The notes: generated by a model from the sequence alone, not told the origin. A stretch of 8,714 bases of DNA from Coriobacteriaceae bacterium (GCA_003563465.1 PWVH01000117.1:1-8714); one strand, 5' to 3'; shown: positions 1-7,013, counted from the stretch's first letter. Numbers and translations are program-made.

Positions 1-1540
1 GCCGGAACGGGCTGACGTCGAGCAGCCACTCAGGCAACTCGAGCAGACTGCCGACGAAATCGAGTAGGAAAGCGACAACGACCGATCCGTAGGTAAGGGG
101 TACGGCTAGTCGCGGCACGAGACCGAAAAGCGCGACACCTAAGCCCATGAACAGGCAGGCGACGGGCACCATGTTGACGGCGGCAAGCAACCCGTCAGTG
201 AACGCGATCGGGACGCCGATCACGACTGTGGCGAGCCATGCCACGATACCCGCGGCCAGGGCTATGGCCACCACGGCTGCGGCGATGGCGAGCACGCGAT
301 TGGTCAGCCACCGCACCCTGCCGATCTGGCGGGCCAGCAGATGCTCGATGCGCCACGAGGCCTCTTCATCACGAATCGCCGCGACCTGTCCGGCGACGAA
401 GATGCTTAACAGCAGTGCGGCGAACATCGCCAGGGCCCAGGCGATGATGCCCTGTGGCGTGTCGAGGCCCACCAGGCCCATCTGTTCCACGACTTCGGCC
501 GTGGTGGGCAACTCGGCGGCCGCCTCAGCTAAGTCGCGGGTGAGTAACCCGAAGACCAGGGCGAGGACGCCGATGATCAGCCCCCACGTCCTCGCAGGCG
601 CGGCGGCGAGACGGATGGCTAGTCCCATGTCTCCGCCTGTTGCTCGTGACTTGCGACGGGCGACCTCGCTCTCGCCACCGAGCACGCCGGCGTGCAGGTC
701 ACGGTGGGCTGTGGCGAAGGCAGCCACCAGCAGCACGGCGAGCAGCAAACCGAAGCCTAGGAACACCCAAGCGCGTGCCCGGTCGATCTCGTGAAGGAAT
801 CCGATCCAGCCGAACGGAGTCGTCCACCACATCCAGTCGGGCGTGGCGGTGGCAGCGGCGGTCACCCGGAGAACGAGCGCGAGTCCCAAGGCGGTTCCGA
901 CCATGCCCACGGCTCGCCGACGCGAGGCGGCCAGCTGCGAGGCCAACGCTGTGCCGGCGGCGAAGCACGCCGCCAGAAGTGCGGCCGCGCCACCCGTCGC
1001 CCACGAGGTGGCAGGGTCCATGCCGCCGGCGGTATGGCCAAGTCCGATGGCGACCATGAAGATGACGTGCGTGGTGAAAAGGGCGGCTAGTGCGGAGCCC
1101 AGCAGCCCGCGGGGCGTGATAGCCCCGGCGCGCAGCGGCTCGACGTGCCCGAGCTCTTCTGCGCCGCGCAGCAGCTTGGCGGCGGCCAGCATCCCCCATA
1201 TCGCTGCGAAGATACCGAACCATCCCCAGCGCGACAGCACTAGGCCCTCAACGGTGTGGGGCGCGACGTAGCGACCCATCAGCGCCTCGAAGGCGGGGAT
1301 GCCTTCCATTGCTGCAAGTGCCTGCAACTCCTCCTCGGTGCCGTGACGGAGGTCGAACGTGGCGGCCACGCCCCAACCGATGCCGGCCAGCCCGGCGATC
1401 CAGGCGATTGCACCGTTGCGCAGTAGCCGCAGGTGGTGGAGGTAGGTGCGCCACCACACTCGTGCCGTGCTTAACTCGGTCACCTCAGGTGCCATCGGAA
1501 CTGGCCCGGTGGCTGGTCGGTTCGCGGTTTTAGTCGCCAT
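1..1540 (-). CDS. ABC-2 type exporter permease, two-half form (3' end beyond window)
   Basis: Integral membrane subunit of an ABC exporter that should form the export path powered by the ATPase encoded just upstream. The minus frame is open from the ATG at 1540-1538 to base 1, giving 513 codons with no stop. From family knowledge, permeases annotated as exporters of polyketide antibiotics run to roughly 530-550 residues, so only a short C-terminus should be missing. The protein alternates hydrophobic helices with short polar loops. The first membrane segment is about residues 43-62 (AIAWIAGLAGIGWGVAATF), after an N-terminus with a VWWRTYLHHLRLLRN amphipathic stretch. The last visible residues (LLDVSPF) match the end region of such permeases. 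A Shine-Dalgarno core (GAGGAA) lies 8 bases before the ATG, and the gap from the ATPase stop is 27 bases. Substrate cannot be read from the sequence; drug, peptide or lipid export are options. Confidence 0.85.
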   Translation of the reverse strand, partial: MATKTANRPATGPVPMAPEVTELSTARVWWRTYLHHLRLLRNGAIAWIAGLAGIGWGVAATFDLRHGTEEELQALAAMEGIPAFEALMGRYVAPHTVEGLVLSRWGWFGIFAAIWGMLAAAKLLRGAEELGHVEPLRAGAITPRGLLGSALAALFTTHVIFMVAIGLGHTAGGMDPATSWATGGAAALLAACFAAGTALASQLAASRRRAVGMVGTALGLALVLRVTAAATATPDWMWWTTPFGWIGFLHEIDRARAWVFLGFGLLLAVLLVAAFATAHRDLHAGVLGGESEVARRKSRATGGDMGLAIRLAAAPARTWGLIIGVLALVFGLLTRDLAEAAAELPTTAEVVEQMGLVGLDTPQGIIAWALAMFAALLLSIFVAGQVAAIRDEEASWRIEHLLARQIGRVRWLTNRVLAIAAAVVAIALAAGIVAWLATVVIGVPIAFTDGLLAAVNMVPVACLFMGLGVALFGLVPRLAVPLTYGSVVVAFLLDFVGSLLELPEWLLDVSPFR

Positions 1541-1567
1541 GGCAAGTTCCTCGTCTCGTGCCAACCG

Positions 1568-2488
1568 TCAGCGCCTTGTGCCCGCGGGCACATCGACGGG
1601 CTCGTCGTAGTAGGCGTGGAAGAGCTCTTCGAGCGAGGGTTCGCGCATCTGGACCGAGGTGATCTCCGCTCTGGCGAGCGCTTTGAGAAGCGGGTCGGTC
1701 GAACCGGATACGTGCAGGCGTATCGTCCCGTCTGAGATCGAGACGTCCTCGACGCCGGGCACGTTATCGAGTGTGGGCGGCTCGCCTTCGTAGGTGGCCT
1801 CGACGGTGTTGGCGTGGAGGTGTCGCAGCTCGTCCAGGCTGCCGTATTCGACCAACACCCCCTGGCGCAGCACCGCCACGCTGTCGCAGACGGCCTCGAC
1901 CTCGCTCAAGATGTGGCTTGAGAGGAAGATGGTCTGACCGCGTCCTTTCGCCTCGCGCAGGCATTCCTGGAAGGTCGCGGTCATCAGCGGGTCGAGTCCG
2001 CTCGAGGGCTCGTCCATCACGAGCAGAGGCGCGCGGGTCATCAGCCCGGCAATGACGGCGATCTTCTGGCGGTTGCCCTTGGAGTAGGTCCGCCCTCGCT
2101 TGGTCTGGTCGAACTTGAACCGCTCGACGAGCTCCTCGCGGTAGTCGAGGTCGTAGCCGCCCGAGACGGTGCCCAGCAGGTCCAGAATCTGCCCGCCGGT
2201 GAGCTGAGGCCACACGTTGAACTCGCCGGGGATGAATGCCAGGGCCCTGTGGGCCTCGACCGGCTCTCGCCATGCGTCGATGCCGAAGATCTCGGCCCTC
2301 CCATCCGTAGGCCTGAGAAGGCCGAGGAGTGTGCGCAGGGTCGTTGTCTTTCCCGCGCCGTTGGGACCGAGCAATCCGACGATCTCCCCCTCTTCGATGT
2401 CCAGCGTGAAGCGGTCCAGCGCGGTAAGCTCACCGAAGCGCTTGGTGAGTTCTTCGAAGTGCACGACCGGCGTCTTGCTGTCAGGCAT
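1568..2488 (-). CDS. ABC transporter ATP-binding protein, DrrA/BcrA-like exporter type
   Basis: Cytoplasmic ATPase (306 residues, full length for the family) driving the permease encoded 27 bases downstream. Visible motifs in order: Walker A GPNGAGKTT at residues 41-49; IPGEFN at 86-91, where Glu89 sits in the place of the usual Q-loop Gln; signature region YSKGNRQK at 135-142 instead of LSGGQ; Walker B LLVMDEP at 155-161 followed by SSGLDP; and the H-loop SSHIL at 190-194. Residues from about 215 to 306 form the small C-terminal domain typical of drug and bacteriocin self-resistance exporters. The YSKGN signature and Glu at the Q-loop are, from memory, usual in ATPases paired with two-half ABC-2 permeases, so they are not signs of decay. 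The start is supported by AGGGGGT about 8 bases upstream of the ATG. The substrate is unknown. Confidence 0.95.
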   Translation of the reverse strand: MPDSKTPVVHFEELTKRFGELTALDRFTLDIEEGEIVGLLGPNGAGKTTTLRTLLGLLRPTDGRAEIFGIDAWREPVEAHRALAFIPGEFNVWPQLTGGQILDLLGTVSGGYDLDYREELVERFKFDQTKRGRTYSKGNRQKIAVIAGLMTRAPLLVMDEPSSGLDPLMTATFQECLREAKGRGQTIFLSSHILSEVEAVCDSVAVLRQGVLVEYGSLDELRHLHANTVEATYEGEPPTLDNVPGVEDVSISDGTIRLHVSGSTDPLLKALARAEITSVQMREPSLEELFHAYYDEPVDVPAGTRR

Positions 2489-2575
2489 GACGGTCTACCC
2501 CCTAGGCTCGGGTCGCACTATGCTTCCGAATCGCTTTTCTCTGCACGACGGGCAGTTCTCACCCTTCGAGCACCG

Positions 2576-3946
2576 TTATCGGAGCCTGAATTCCTCGAAG
2601 TAGATCTCACTGCGGGGGACACCGAGTTCGAGCAGTTGGCGCTCGAAAGCTCGCCGCATCGGCAGGGGCCCGCACAAGAACGCGGAATAGTCAGCCGGCT
2701 CGGTCTCCAGTTGCAGCTTAGCGACGTGGAGGTGTCCCAGCTCGGATGTCGGATGCACGATGACTCGCAGGTTGGACTTGTCGCGTGCGATGAGCGAAAG
2801 CTCGTCGTGATAGACTGCGTCTCGCATGTCGCGAACGCTCCAGGCCAGCAGGACACGAGTCTTCTCGTCGAGATCTTCGGCCATAGAGAGAAACGGCGTG
2901 ATGCCGATGCCGCCGGCCAGCCAGAGCTGATGCAGGCGGCCGCGGCTGAAGGTAAATGCGCCATAAGGGCCTTCGATCCGGGCTTTCGATCCCTCGGGCA
3001 CTCCGGACAACAGCTTGTTCGTGAAGTCGCCGGATGCCTTCATCGAAAAACGGACGCTCTTCTCCGAACCACTGCTGATCGTGAAGGGGTGCTGCTCGCG
3101 GGACGGTCCCTTCTCGAAGGAGACAAAGGCGAACTGGCCAGGGCTTCGAAGCTGCGAAGCATCGGACGACTTCAAGATCACCTCGGTGACATCATCGCCA
3201 AGCAGTCGCGCTCGGTCGACCTCGTAGGTGGTGAAGGGTCCTGTGGCCCAGAACAGAAGCTCTCGGTAAAGCCAGGCTGCCAGCCCCAGAGCGGCGATGC
3301 CGTACACGTAAGCTGCCAAGTACGGCACCTGGCGTGTGTACGTCACGGCAACCATCGAATGAGCGACTGCCATGGCGACGAAGAAGCCTATGAAACGGTG
3401 ACCGAACTTCCATAGATGGTATTTGATAGGAACGAGCCGTCGCCAAGGGAACCGAGGCGCCGAAGCGACGAAGATCGCTCCAAGCAGGAAGAGAAGAGTC
3501 GCAGGACCCAGGAGCCTCGTCACTGCGAACTCTTCGGGTCTCGGGACGATGATCGCATGCGCGATTACAAGAAGGCCGATGGCCAGGCCGATGGCTCTGT
3601 GAGTCGCGAAGAGCTTGTCCAGGCCATGCAAGAGTCGTTCGAGAAAACGAGCTCGAGTGATGAGAATCAGGTTCACGGACAGCAAGACCAAAGCGAACGT
3701 CGAGATCACCTCTGCCGCTACTTGTCTCGCCGGTGCCAGCGCAGGCCACAAGATGATGGCAAGCACCCATATTGTTGCATGCAGTAAAAGAATCAGACCA
3801 AGGAAGCCCGCCCTGGTTCTAACGTGTGGAGCGAGACTCGACAGGTCGACCTCCAAGCCATTCGAAAGCACGGTGGGCACGAATAAGGACCGTTTCCTTG
3901 GATATATTCCCATTTGCGTTGCGATGCCATGACACGGACGAGGCAC
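2576..3946 (-). CDS. Membrane FAD/NAD(P) oxidoreductase with ferric-reductase-like transmembrane domain
   Basis: Likely moves electrons from NAD(P)H through FAD to heme in the membrane and on to an acceptor. The acceptor could be ferric iron, oxygen or a partner methionine-sulfoxide reductase, and is not visible here. Residues about 47-226 hold around six hydrophobic helices. Candidate heme-ligand histidines are H116 (ATHRAIG), H130 (IAHAII), H177/H183 and H196 (AVAHSM). The cytoplasmic half is a ferredoxin-NADP reductase fold: HPFT at 286-289 for FAD, EGPYG at 325-329, LAGGIGITP at 343-351 for the dinucleotide, LCGPLPM at 424-430, and a C-terminal YFEEF at 449-453. No cysteine-rich 2Fe-2S domain follows. 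The start is uncertain. The longest reading uses a GTG at 3946 with no Shine-Dalgarno site. An ATG at 3913 also lacks one. A GTG at 3880 has AAGGA about 14 bases upstream, which is long but possible. The missing N-terminal residues would not affect the domains. Confidence 0.9.
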   Translation of the reverse strand: MPRPCHGIATQMGIYPRKRSLFVPTVLSNGLEVDLSSLAPHVRTRAGFLGLILLLHATIWVLAIILWPALAPARQVAAEVISTFALVLLSVNLILITRARFLERLLHGLDKLFATHRAIGLAIGLLVIAHAIIVPRPEEFAVTRLLGPATLLFLLGAIFVASAPRFPWRRLVPIKYHLWKFGHRFIGFFVAMAVAHSMVAVTYTRQVPYLAAYVYGIAALGLAAWLYRELLFWATGPFTTYEVDRARLLGDDVTEVILKSSDASQLRSPGQFAFVSFEKGPSREQHPFTISSGSEKSVRFSMKASGDFTNKLLSGVPEGSKARIEGPYGAFTFSRGRLHQLWLAGGIGITPFLSMAEDLDEKTRVLLAWSVRDMRDAVYHDELSLIARDKSNLRVIVHPTSELGHLHVAKLQLETEPADYSAFLCGPLPMRRAFERQLLELGVPRSEIYFEEFRLR

Positions 3947-3957
3947 CGGAGGCGATT

Positions 3958-3979
3958 ACGTTCTCACGTTCCCACGTTC
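3958..3979. repeat. Three ACGTTC direct repeats, 8-base period, in divergent intergenic region
   Basis: ACGTTC occurs at 3958-3963, 3966-3971 and 3974-3979, each separated by two bases. The array lies between the divergent oxidoreductase and TauE/SafE-type genes. A weak -10-like TATTGT follows at 3988-3993 on the plus strand. The array could be a tandem binding site for a regulator acting on one or both genes. No regulator gene is visible in the window, and chance cannot be excluded for such short units. Confidence 0.35.
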
Positions 3980-4034
3980 GTCTCGGCTATTGTGATGGCG
4001 AGGGAGGACTCCGTGTAGTGCAGTGTGAAGAGAC

Positions 4035-4802
4035 ATGATTACCTACTCGCTTCTCGAAATGGCGGTAGGTCTAGCTGCAGGCGTAGCCTCAGGCGCCTTC
4101 GGGGTGGGTGGCGGCGTGGTGACCACTCCGGCTATCCGTCTGCTGCTAGGCTATCCGGAGCTTGTGGCGGTAGGAACACCGCTCCCAGTAATACTGCCTA
4201 CAGCCATCGCTGGAGCCCTTACACACATCCGTTTCGGGCGTGCCGATTTGCGGACCGGATTCACTGTCGGACTGTGGGGATTGCCGGCGACCGTGGCGGG
4301 GGCGCTGCTGACCAGGGTCTTAGGTGGCAGTGTGGTGCTGCTCATAACGGCCGCGGTCGTTGTGCTTGCGGCGATCGACATACTCAGGCCGACTAGACCT
4401 TTGGCGGCTACGGTGGACTCGCGTGCTCTGACACCCGCTTCGGAACTTGCAGCGCTGATCGGTCTAGGTACGGGCTTCTACACGGGGATGCTCGGCCTCG
4501 GCGGAGGTTTCATCTTGGTACCGCTGTTGCGAAGGTTCACCGATCTGACCGCCAAGGGCGCGATCGGCACGAGTCTTGTTGCCGTGGCGGTCCTGGCGGT
4601 CCCCGGATCTATCACGCACTGGGCGATCGGCAACGTCGATCTGCCCCTCGCACTCAGCCTGTCCGTCGGGGTCATTCCTGGAGCCGTCTTGGGCGCTCGC
4701 CTTACCGTCATCGCTCGCGAGCTCCACGTCCGTGTAGCGTTCGCGATCTTCCTGGCTATCGTAGGAATCACTCTTGGGCTGACTGAGGCGGGCTTGCTCT
4801 GA
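4035..4802 (+). CDS. TauE/SafE-family membrane transporter (sulfite/anion exporter family)
   Basis: Polytopic membrane protein of 255 residues, the usual length for the TauE/SafE (DUF81) family. Members are proposed to export sulfite, sulfoacetate or related organic anions, but the substrate of this copy is not determined. The protein shows the family's internal duplication: a first half with GVGGG at residues 23-27 followed by VVTTPAI, and a second half with GLGGGF at 154-159 followed by ILVPLL. The first half also has AVGTPLPVILPTA at 45-57 and the second AIGTSLVAVAVL at 176-187. Hydrophobic helices fill most of the rest, and the C-terminus is a helix ending TEAGLL. The ATG at 4035 is the first possible start after an in-frame stop at 4026. 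Its Shine-Dalgarno site is poor (GAAGAG only two bases away), so ATG 4059 is an alternative. It is divergent from the ferric-reductase-like gene. Confidence 0.92.
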   Translation: MITYSLLEMAVGLAAGVASGAFGVGGGVVTTPAIRLLLGYPELVAVGTPLPVILPTAIAGALTHIRFGRADLRTGFTVGLWGLPATVAGALLTRVLGGSVVLLITAAVVVLAAIDILRPTRPLAATVDSRALTPASELAALIGLGTGFYTGMLGLGGGFILVPLLRRFTDLTAKGAIGTSLVAVAVLAVPGSITHWAIGNVDLPLALSLSVGVIPGAVLGARLTVIARELHVRVAFAIFLAIVGITLGLTEAGLL

Positions 4803-4946
4803 GCCACGCCTGCCGTACCCGTCGCACCTCCCAAGGCACGAGACCGATGCTCGGGGAGTCGAGGGTCAGACTGAGGTTTGTGGCTCGACGCGTGTCAGCA
4901 GGTCTCTTCATCGCTGCTCGCGGTTACCTGCCGGGCGAGGAGGTTG

Positions 4947-4960
4947 TGAAGTAGACTTCA
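4947..4960. promoter_or_regulatory. Inverted repeat TGAAGT-AG-ACTTCA, possible operator
   Basis: Two perfect 6-base arms (TGAAGT and ACTTCA) flank a 2-base centre, about 110 bases before the NagB-like start. Size and symmetry fit a dimeric repressor site, and a perfect 12-base palindrome lies 11 bases downstream. The two sites differ in sequence, so one protein may not bind both. There is no T-run, so it is not a terminator. Confidence 0.4.
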
Positions 4961-4971
4961 TGAACGAGTAG

Positions 4972-4983
4972 TCACGCGCGTGA
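4972..4983. promoter_or_regulatory. Perfect 12-base palindrome TCACGCGCGTGA, possible operator
   Basis: The 12 bases read identically on both strands, with no mismatch or spacer. The site lies 85 bases upstream of the NagB-like ATG at 5069 and shortly after another inverted repeat at 4947-4960. It is a plausible regulator site for the downstream two-gene operon. The CG-rich centre is easier to find by chance in high-GC DNA, which lowers the weight of this call. Confidence 0.4.
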
Positions 4984-5068
4984 TGAGTAGAGCCTGCATT
5001 ACAGAGCCATGAGGCAAGCGGACATGCGAGGCGCCGGAACCGTTGTCGGCAGAACAAGAGGTAGCAGG

Positions 5069-6091
5069 ATGCCTTTCTCCATCTATGTGACACGCGACTT
5101 CGACCAGATGAGCAAGGTAGCCGCCGATGTCGTTGAGGACGACATCCGCAAGAAGCACTTGCTCGAAGACGAGTACGTGCTCGGCTTGGCGACGGGTAAC
5201 ACACCCACCGGGCTCTACAAGCACCTGGCCAAGGCGTTCAACGAAGGTCGAATCGATTCGAGCCGAATCCGCTCGTTCAATCTGGACGAGTACGTAGGCC
5301 TCCCAGGGGAGAACGCACAGCAGCGGGCGCTACATCCGTCGTCCTACACTCACTTCATGGTCTGCGAGCTGTTCGCTTTGCTCACGCAGCCGTTTCGGGA
5401 AACGAACGTTCCCTGGGGCACGCTCGTGGACCAAGAGGAGCTCATCGAGGCGCTCGAGCGACATCCGGAATACTGCGAGATTCAGGGTACGGACAAGGGT
5501 CGGGCACTCGTGGTCAAGGACAACGCCGAGGGCGTCTTGCGCCAGCTGAAGGACGAGATTCTGGATGCCTACGCGAGCAAGATAGCGGACTCGGGAGGTA
5601 TCGACCTGCAAGTCGTGGGCGTAGGCGAGCGGGGCCACGTGGCCTTTCACGAATGCGGGATTCCCTTTGATGTAGACCCCGTCATCCTTGTGCGGCTGGA
5701 CGACAGCACCGTCGAGAACGCAGTTGCCGACGGGCACTTCTCGTCGGTGGAAGGAAGCCCGAGGTATGCGATCTCGATGAGCGCAGGGATGGTCTACAAG
5801 GCTCGAACCGTCGTTCTGCTCGCCAACGGTACCCGGAAGACCGGTCCCGTCTGCGAGTCGGTTCTCGGCCCCGTAACCTGCCATATCCCCGTGTCGTACG
5901 GCCAGAAGTTCGTGGACGACGGAGGCGTGTTGGTCTACGTTCTCGATGAGCTGGCCGTATCCGAGCTGCTGGCTCGCCGATCCGAGGTCGAAGCGAAAGG
6001 ATACGAGATCATCGACGTTCGCGACCAGCCCTGCGAGAAGGTGTCGGACTTGACCTTTGCTTGCGATCCGGGAACCGGGCAGGTGCGGTAG
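5069..6091 (+). CDS. NagB-like glucosamine-6-phosphate deaminase/isomerase family protein, enlarged and with altered active site
   Basis: Member of the NagB/RpiA/PGL fold family. Classical NagB converts glucosamine 6-phosphate to fructose 6-phosphate and ammonia in the cytosol. The start at 5069 is chosen because AAGAGGT lies 6 bases before it; an upstream ATG at 5009 has no such site. The protein is 340 residues against about 240-270 for usual NagB. The phosphate-loop-like ATGNTPTGLY is at 41-50 and NLDEYVGL at 71-78, whose D73 matches the proton-transfer Asp72 of E. coli NagB. GVGERGHVAFHE at 184-195 matches the GVGNDGHIAFNE loop. His190 and Glu195 are kept, but the Asp141 (Asn in Bacillus) position is Arg188. 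The stretch between D73 and this loop is about 115 residues against about 68 in E. coli, and about 40 extra residues follow the fold. The gene is translationally linked to the next one. It may deaminate or isomerise a different sugar phosphate, or bind without catalysis; NagB activity should not be assumed. Confidence 0.82.
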   Translation: MPFSIYVTRDFDQMSKVAADVVEDDIRKKHLLEDEYVLGLATGNTPTGLYKHLAKAFNEGRIDSSRIRSFNLDEYVGLPGENAQQRALHPSSYTHFMVCELFALLTQPFRETNVPWGTLVDQEELIEALERHPEYCEIQGTDKGRALVVKDNAEGVLRQLKDEILDAYASKIADSGGIDLQVVGVGERGHVAFHECGIPFDVDPVILVRLDDSTVENAVADGHFSSVEGSPRYAISMSAGMVYKARTVVLLANGTRKTGPVCESVLGPVTCHIPVSYGQKFVDDGGVLVYVLDELAVSELLARRSEVEAKGYEIIDVRDQPCEKVSDLTFACDPGTGQVR

Positions 6092-6098
6092 GAGGATC
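6089..6098 (+). promoter_or_regulatory. Shine-Dalgarno site overlapping the stop codon of the NagB-like gene
   Basis: TAGGAGGATC combines the TAG stop of the NagB-like gene (6089-6091) with a full AGGAGG (6090-6095), five bases before the ATG at 6101. Ribosomes ending on the first gene would sit on the start site of the second, so coupled translation is likely. The same ten bases recur at 7068-7077 before the small cysteine-rich protein. Confidence 0.8.
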
Positions 6099-6100
6099 TG

Positions 6101-7003
6101 ATGCAGGAGCGAATCATCGACCTGTTGAAACGCACGGGTCCCATGACGGGCGCCGAAATCAGTGAGTCACTGGACGGCGAGGCGTTCGGTCTTTGGAAGA
6201 CGTGCATGCTGTCTCCTCGGCTGGCCGTCCTCAGAGTAGGGCGGCGCTACGTCAGGCTCGACCGGCGTGTCGAAGGCTACGCCCGTCTGTCTCCATCCAT
6301 CTTGCGGGAGTTCTTGACGTACACGGTAGTAGGTGTCGTGGACGACCCCGCCGCGATGGACGCGCGACACCAAAGGCTGCAGGCTCACATCAAAAGTGTC
6401 AGCCGTCACAAACTCGAACTGGCGACGCGCGTCATGACAGAGATCGCTGAGCCGCCCGGCACGACCGACAAAGAGGAGATGTTTTGTGTGGCCATCGCCG
6501 GCGACGTCGTCTACGAGATGGCGCACGATGTGAATCGTCCGGAGCGCAGCACCGGTGGCATGGTACACGGCTCTGACCTGGACATCGTGGTGATCGCGAG
6601 CGACGAGGCGTCTGACGAACTGCTCACCGGATTGGACGACGCCATCTACAAGAAGAAGCATCAATACCTCAAGAATCCAGCCTTCCGCGAGGAGATCGAC
6701 TACGTCGTCAAGCGTTTCAGCAAGGTGCGTGAGCAGGCCGAGTTCGATTCCTTCAAGCGAATGGTGGCATGCAAGATACTTGACGAGGCGATACTGGTCT
6801 GCGGCAGTGAGGAGCTCCTTGCGGACGCGAAGGCTCTGCTGTGCGAAGGCGGAGTGCTCGATCGGCTGCGGGATATGGAACGGTCCGCCATCCGCGCCCG
6901 GGAGCAGGCGGAGCAGCAGCTGCTTGCCAACGATGAAGAGGTTCTGGGCAGGGAGGACCTGTTTCTCTTCTATACAGACGAGGAATCCGAGGAGTTCGAG
7001 TAG
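6101..7003 (+). CDS. Nucleotidyltransferase-like protein with N-terminal winged-helix-like region
   Basis: A 300-residue protein that I cannot assign to a named family. Residues 1-55 read as a small winged helix (MQERIIDLLKRTG, then MTGAEISESL, then LAVLRVGRRYVRLD), of the sort that binds DNA or packs against a partner. The core, about 125-240, looks like a nucleotidyltransferase fold: TGGMVHGSDLDIVVI at 151-165 gives the metal-binding pair D159 and D161, and EEIDYVVK at 197-204 gives a candidate third carboxylate, D200. A basic, aromatic stretch IYKKKHQYL at 182-190 lies between them. The helical part after 215 ends in an acidic tail. The upstream G-S element of classical nucleotidyltransferases is displaced or replaced by AGD at 133-135. 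The AGGAGG site overlapping the upstream stop makes it cotranslated with the NagB-like gene. It could transfer a nucleotide to a sugar phosphate, antibiotic, RNA or protein; none is shown by the sequence. Confidence 0.72.
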   Translation: MQERIIDLLKRTGPMTGAEISESLDGEAFGLWKTCMLSPRLAVLRVGRRYVRLDRRVEGYARLSPSILREFLTYTVVGVVDDPAAMDARHQRLQAHIKSVSRHKLELATRVMTEIAEPPGTTDKEEMFCVAIAGDVVYEMAHDVNRPERSTGGMVHGSDLDIVVIASDEASDELLTGLDDAIYKKKHQYLKNPAFREEIDYVVKRFSKVREQAEFDSFKRMVACKILDEAILVCGSEELLADAKALLCEGGVLDRLRDMERSAIRAREQAEQQLLANDEEVLGREDLFLFYTDEESEEFE

Positions 7004-7013
7004 GCGGCACATA

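Larger units (their letters stand above)
4803..5068. other. Intergenic region between transporter and NagB-like gene
   Basis: This 266-base stretch has no convincing gene. It holds two compact inverted repeats near its right half (listed separately). A looser pair of 6-base arms, GCAGGT at 4898-4903 and ACCTGC at 4926-4931, is separated by 22 bases. No hairpin followed by a T-run is visible after the transporter stop, so a factor-independent terminator is not supported. No clear -35/-10 promoter can be assigned. An in-frame ATG at 5009 would extend the NagB-like protein by 20 residues, but it lacks a ribosome binding site and the extension has no family-like sequence. Confidence 0.6.

Noticed and set aside
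699..1223. Long open reading on the minus strand in another frame inside the permease region, plus several plus-strand readings between 147 and 1271
   Set aside because: They are Arg/Ala/Pro-rich shadows of the permease frame, which is continuous from 1540 to base 1 and has proper membrane segments.
1568..2488. Suspicion that the ABC ATPase is degenerate because the signature reads YSKGN and the Q-loop residue is Glu
   Set aside because: Walker A, Walker B and H-loop are intact, and these two variants are, as far as I recall, usual in ATPases paired with this permease type.
2249..3415. 388-codon plus-strand open reading opposite the ATPase and oxidoreductase genes
   Set aside because: It is antisense to two genes with full sets of motifs and shows no domain pattern of its own.
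3881..3900. Short hairpin with AAGGA and TCCTT arms near the oxidoreductase start
   Set aside because: The stem is only five base pairs and lies within possible coding or leader sequence, too weak to call as a regulatory element.
4898..4931. GCAGGT/ACCTGC inverted arms with a 22-base loop
   Set aside because: Short arms and a long loop without a T-run make chance the better explanation.
5009..5068. 20-residue N-terminal extension of the NagB-like protein from ATG 5009
   Set aside because: No Shine-Dalgarno site precedes 5009, while AAGAGGT precedes 5069, where family-like sequence begins.
6167..7012. 281-codon minus-strand open reading opposite the nucleotidyltransferase-like gene
   Set aside because: The plus-strand gene has a perfect ribosome site and nucleotidyltransferase motifs. 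The minus reading is rich in residues typical of antisense translation and has no ribosome site.
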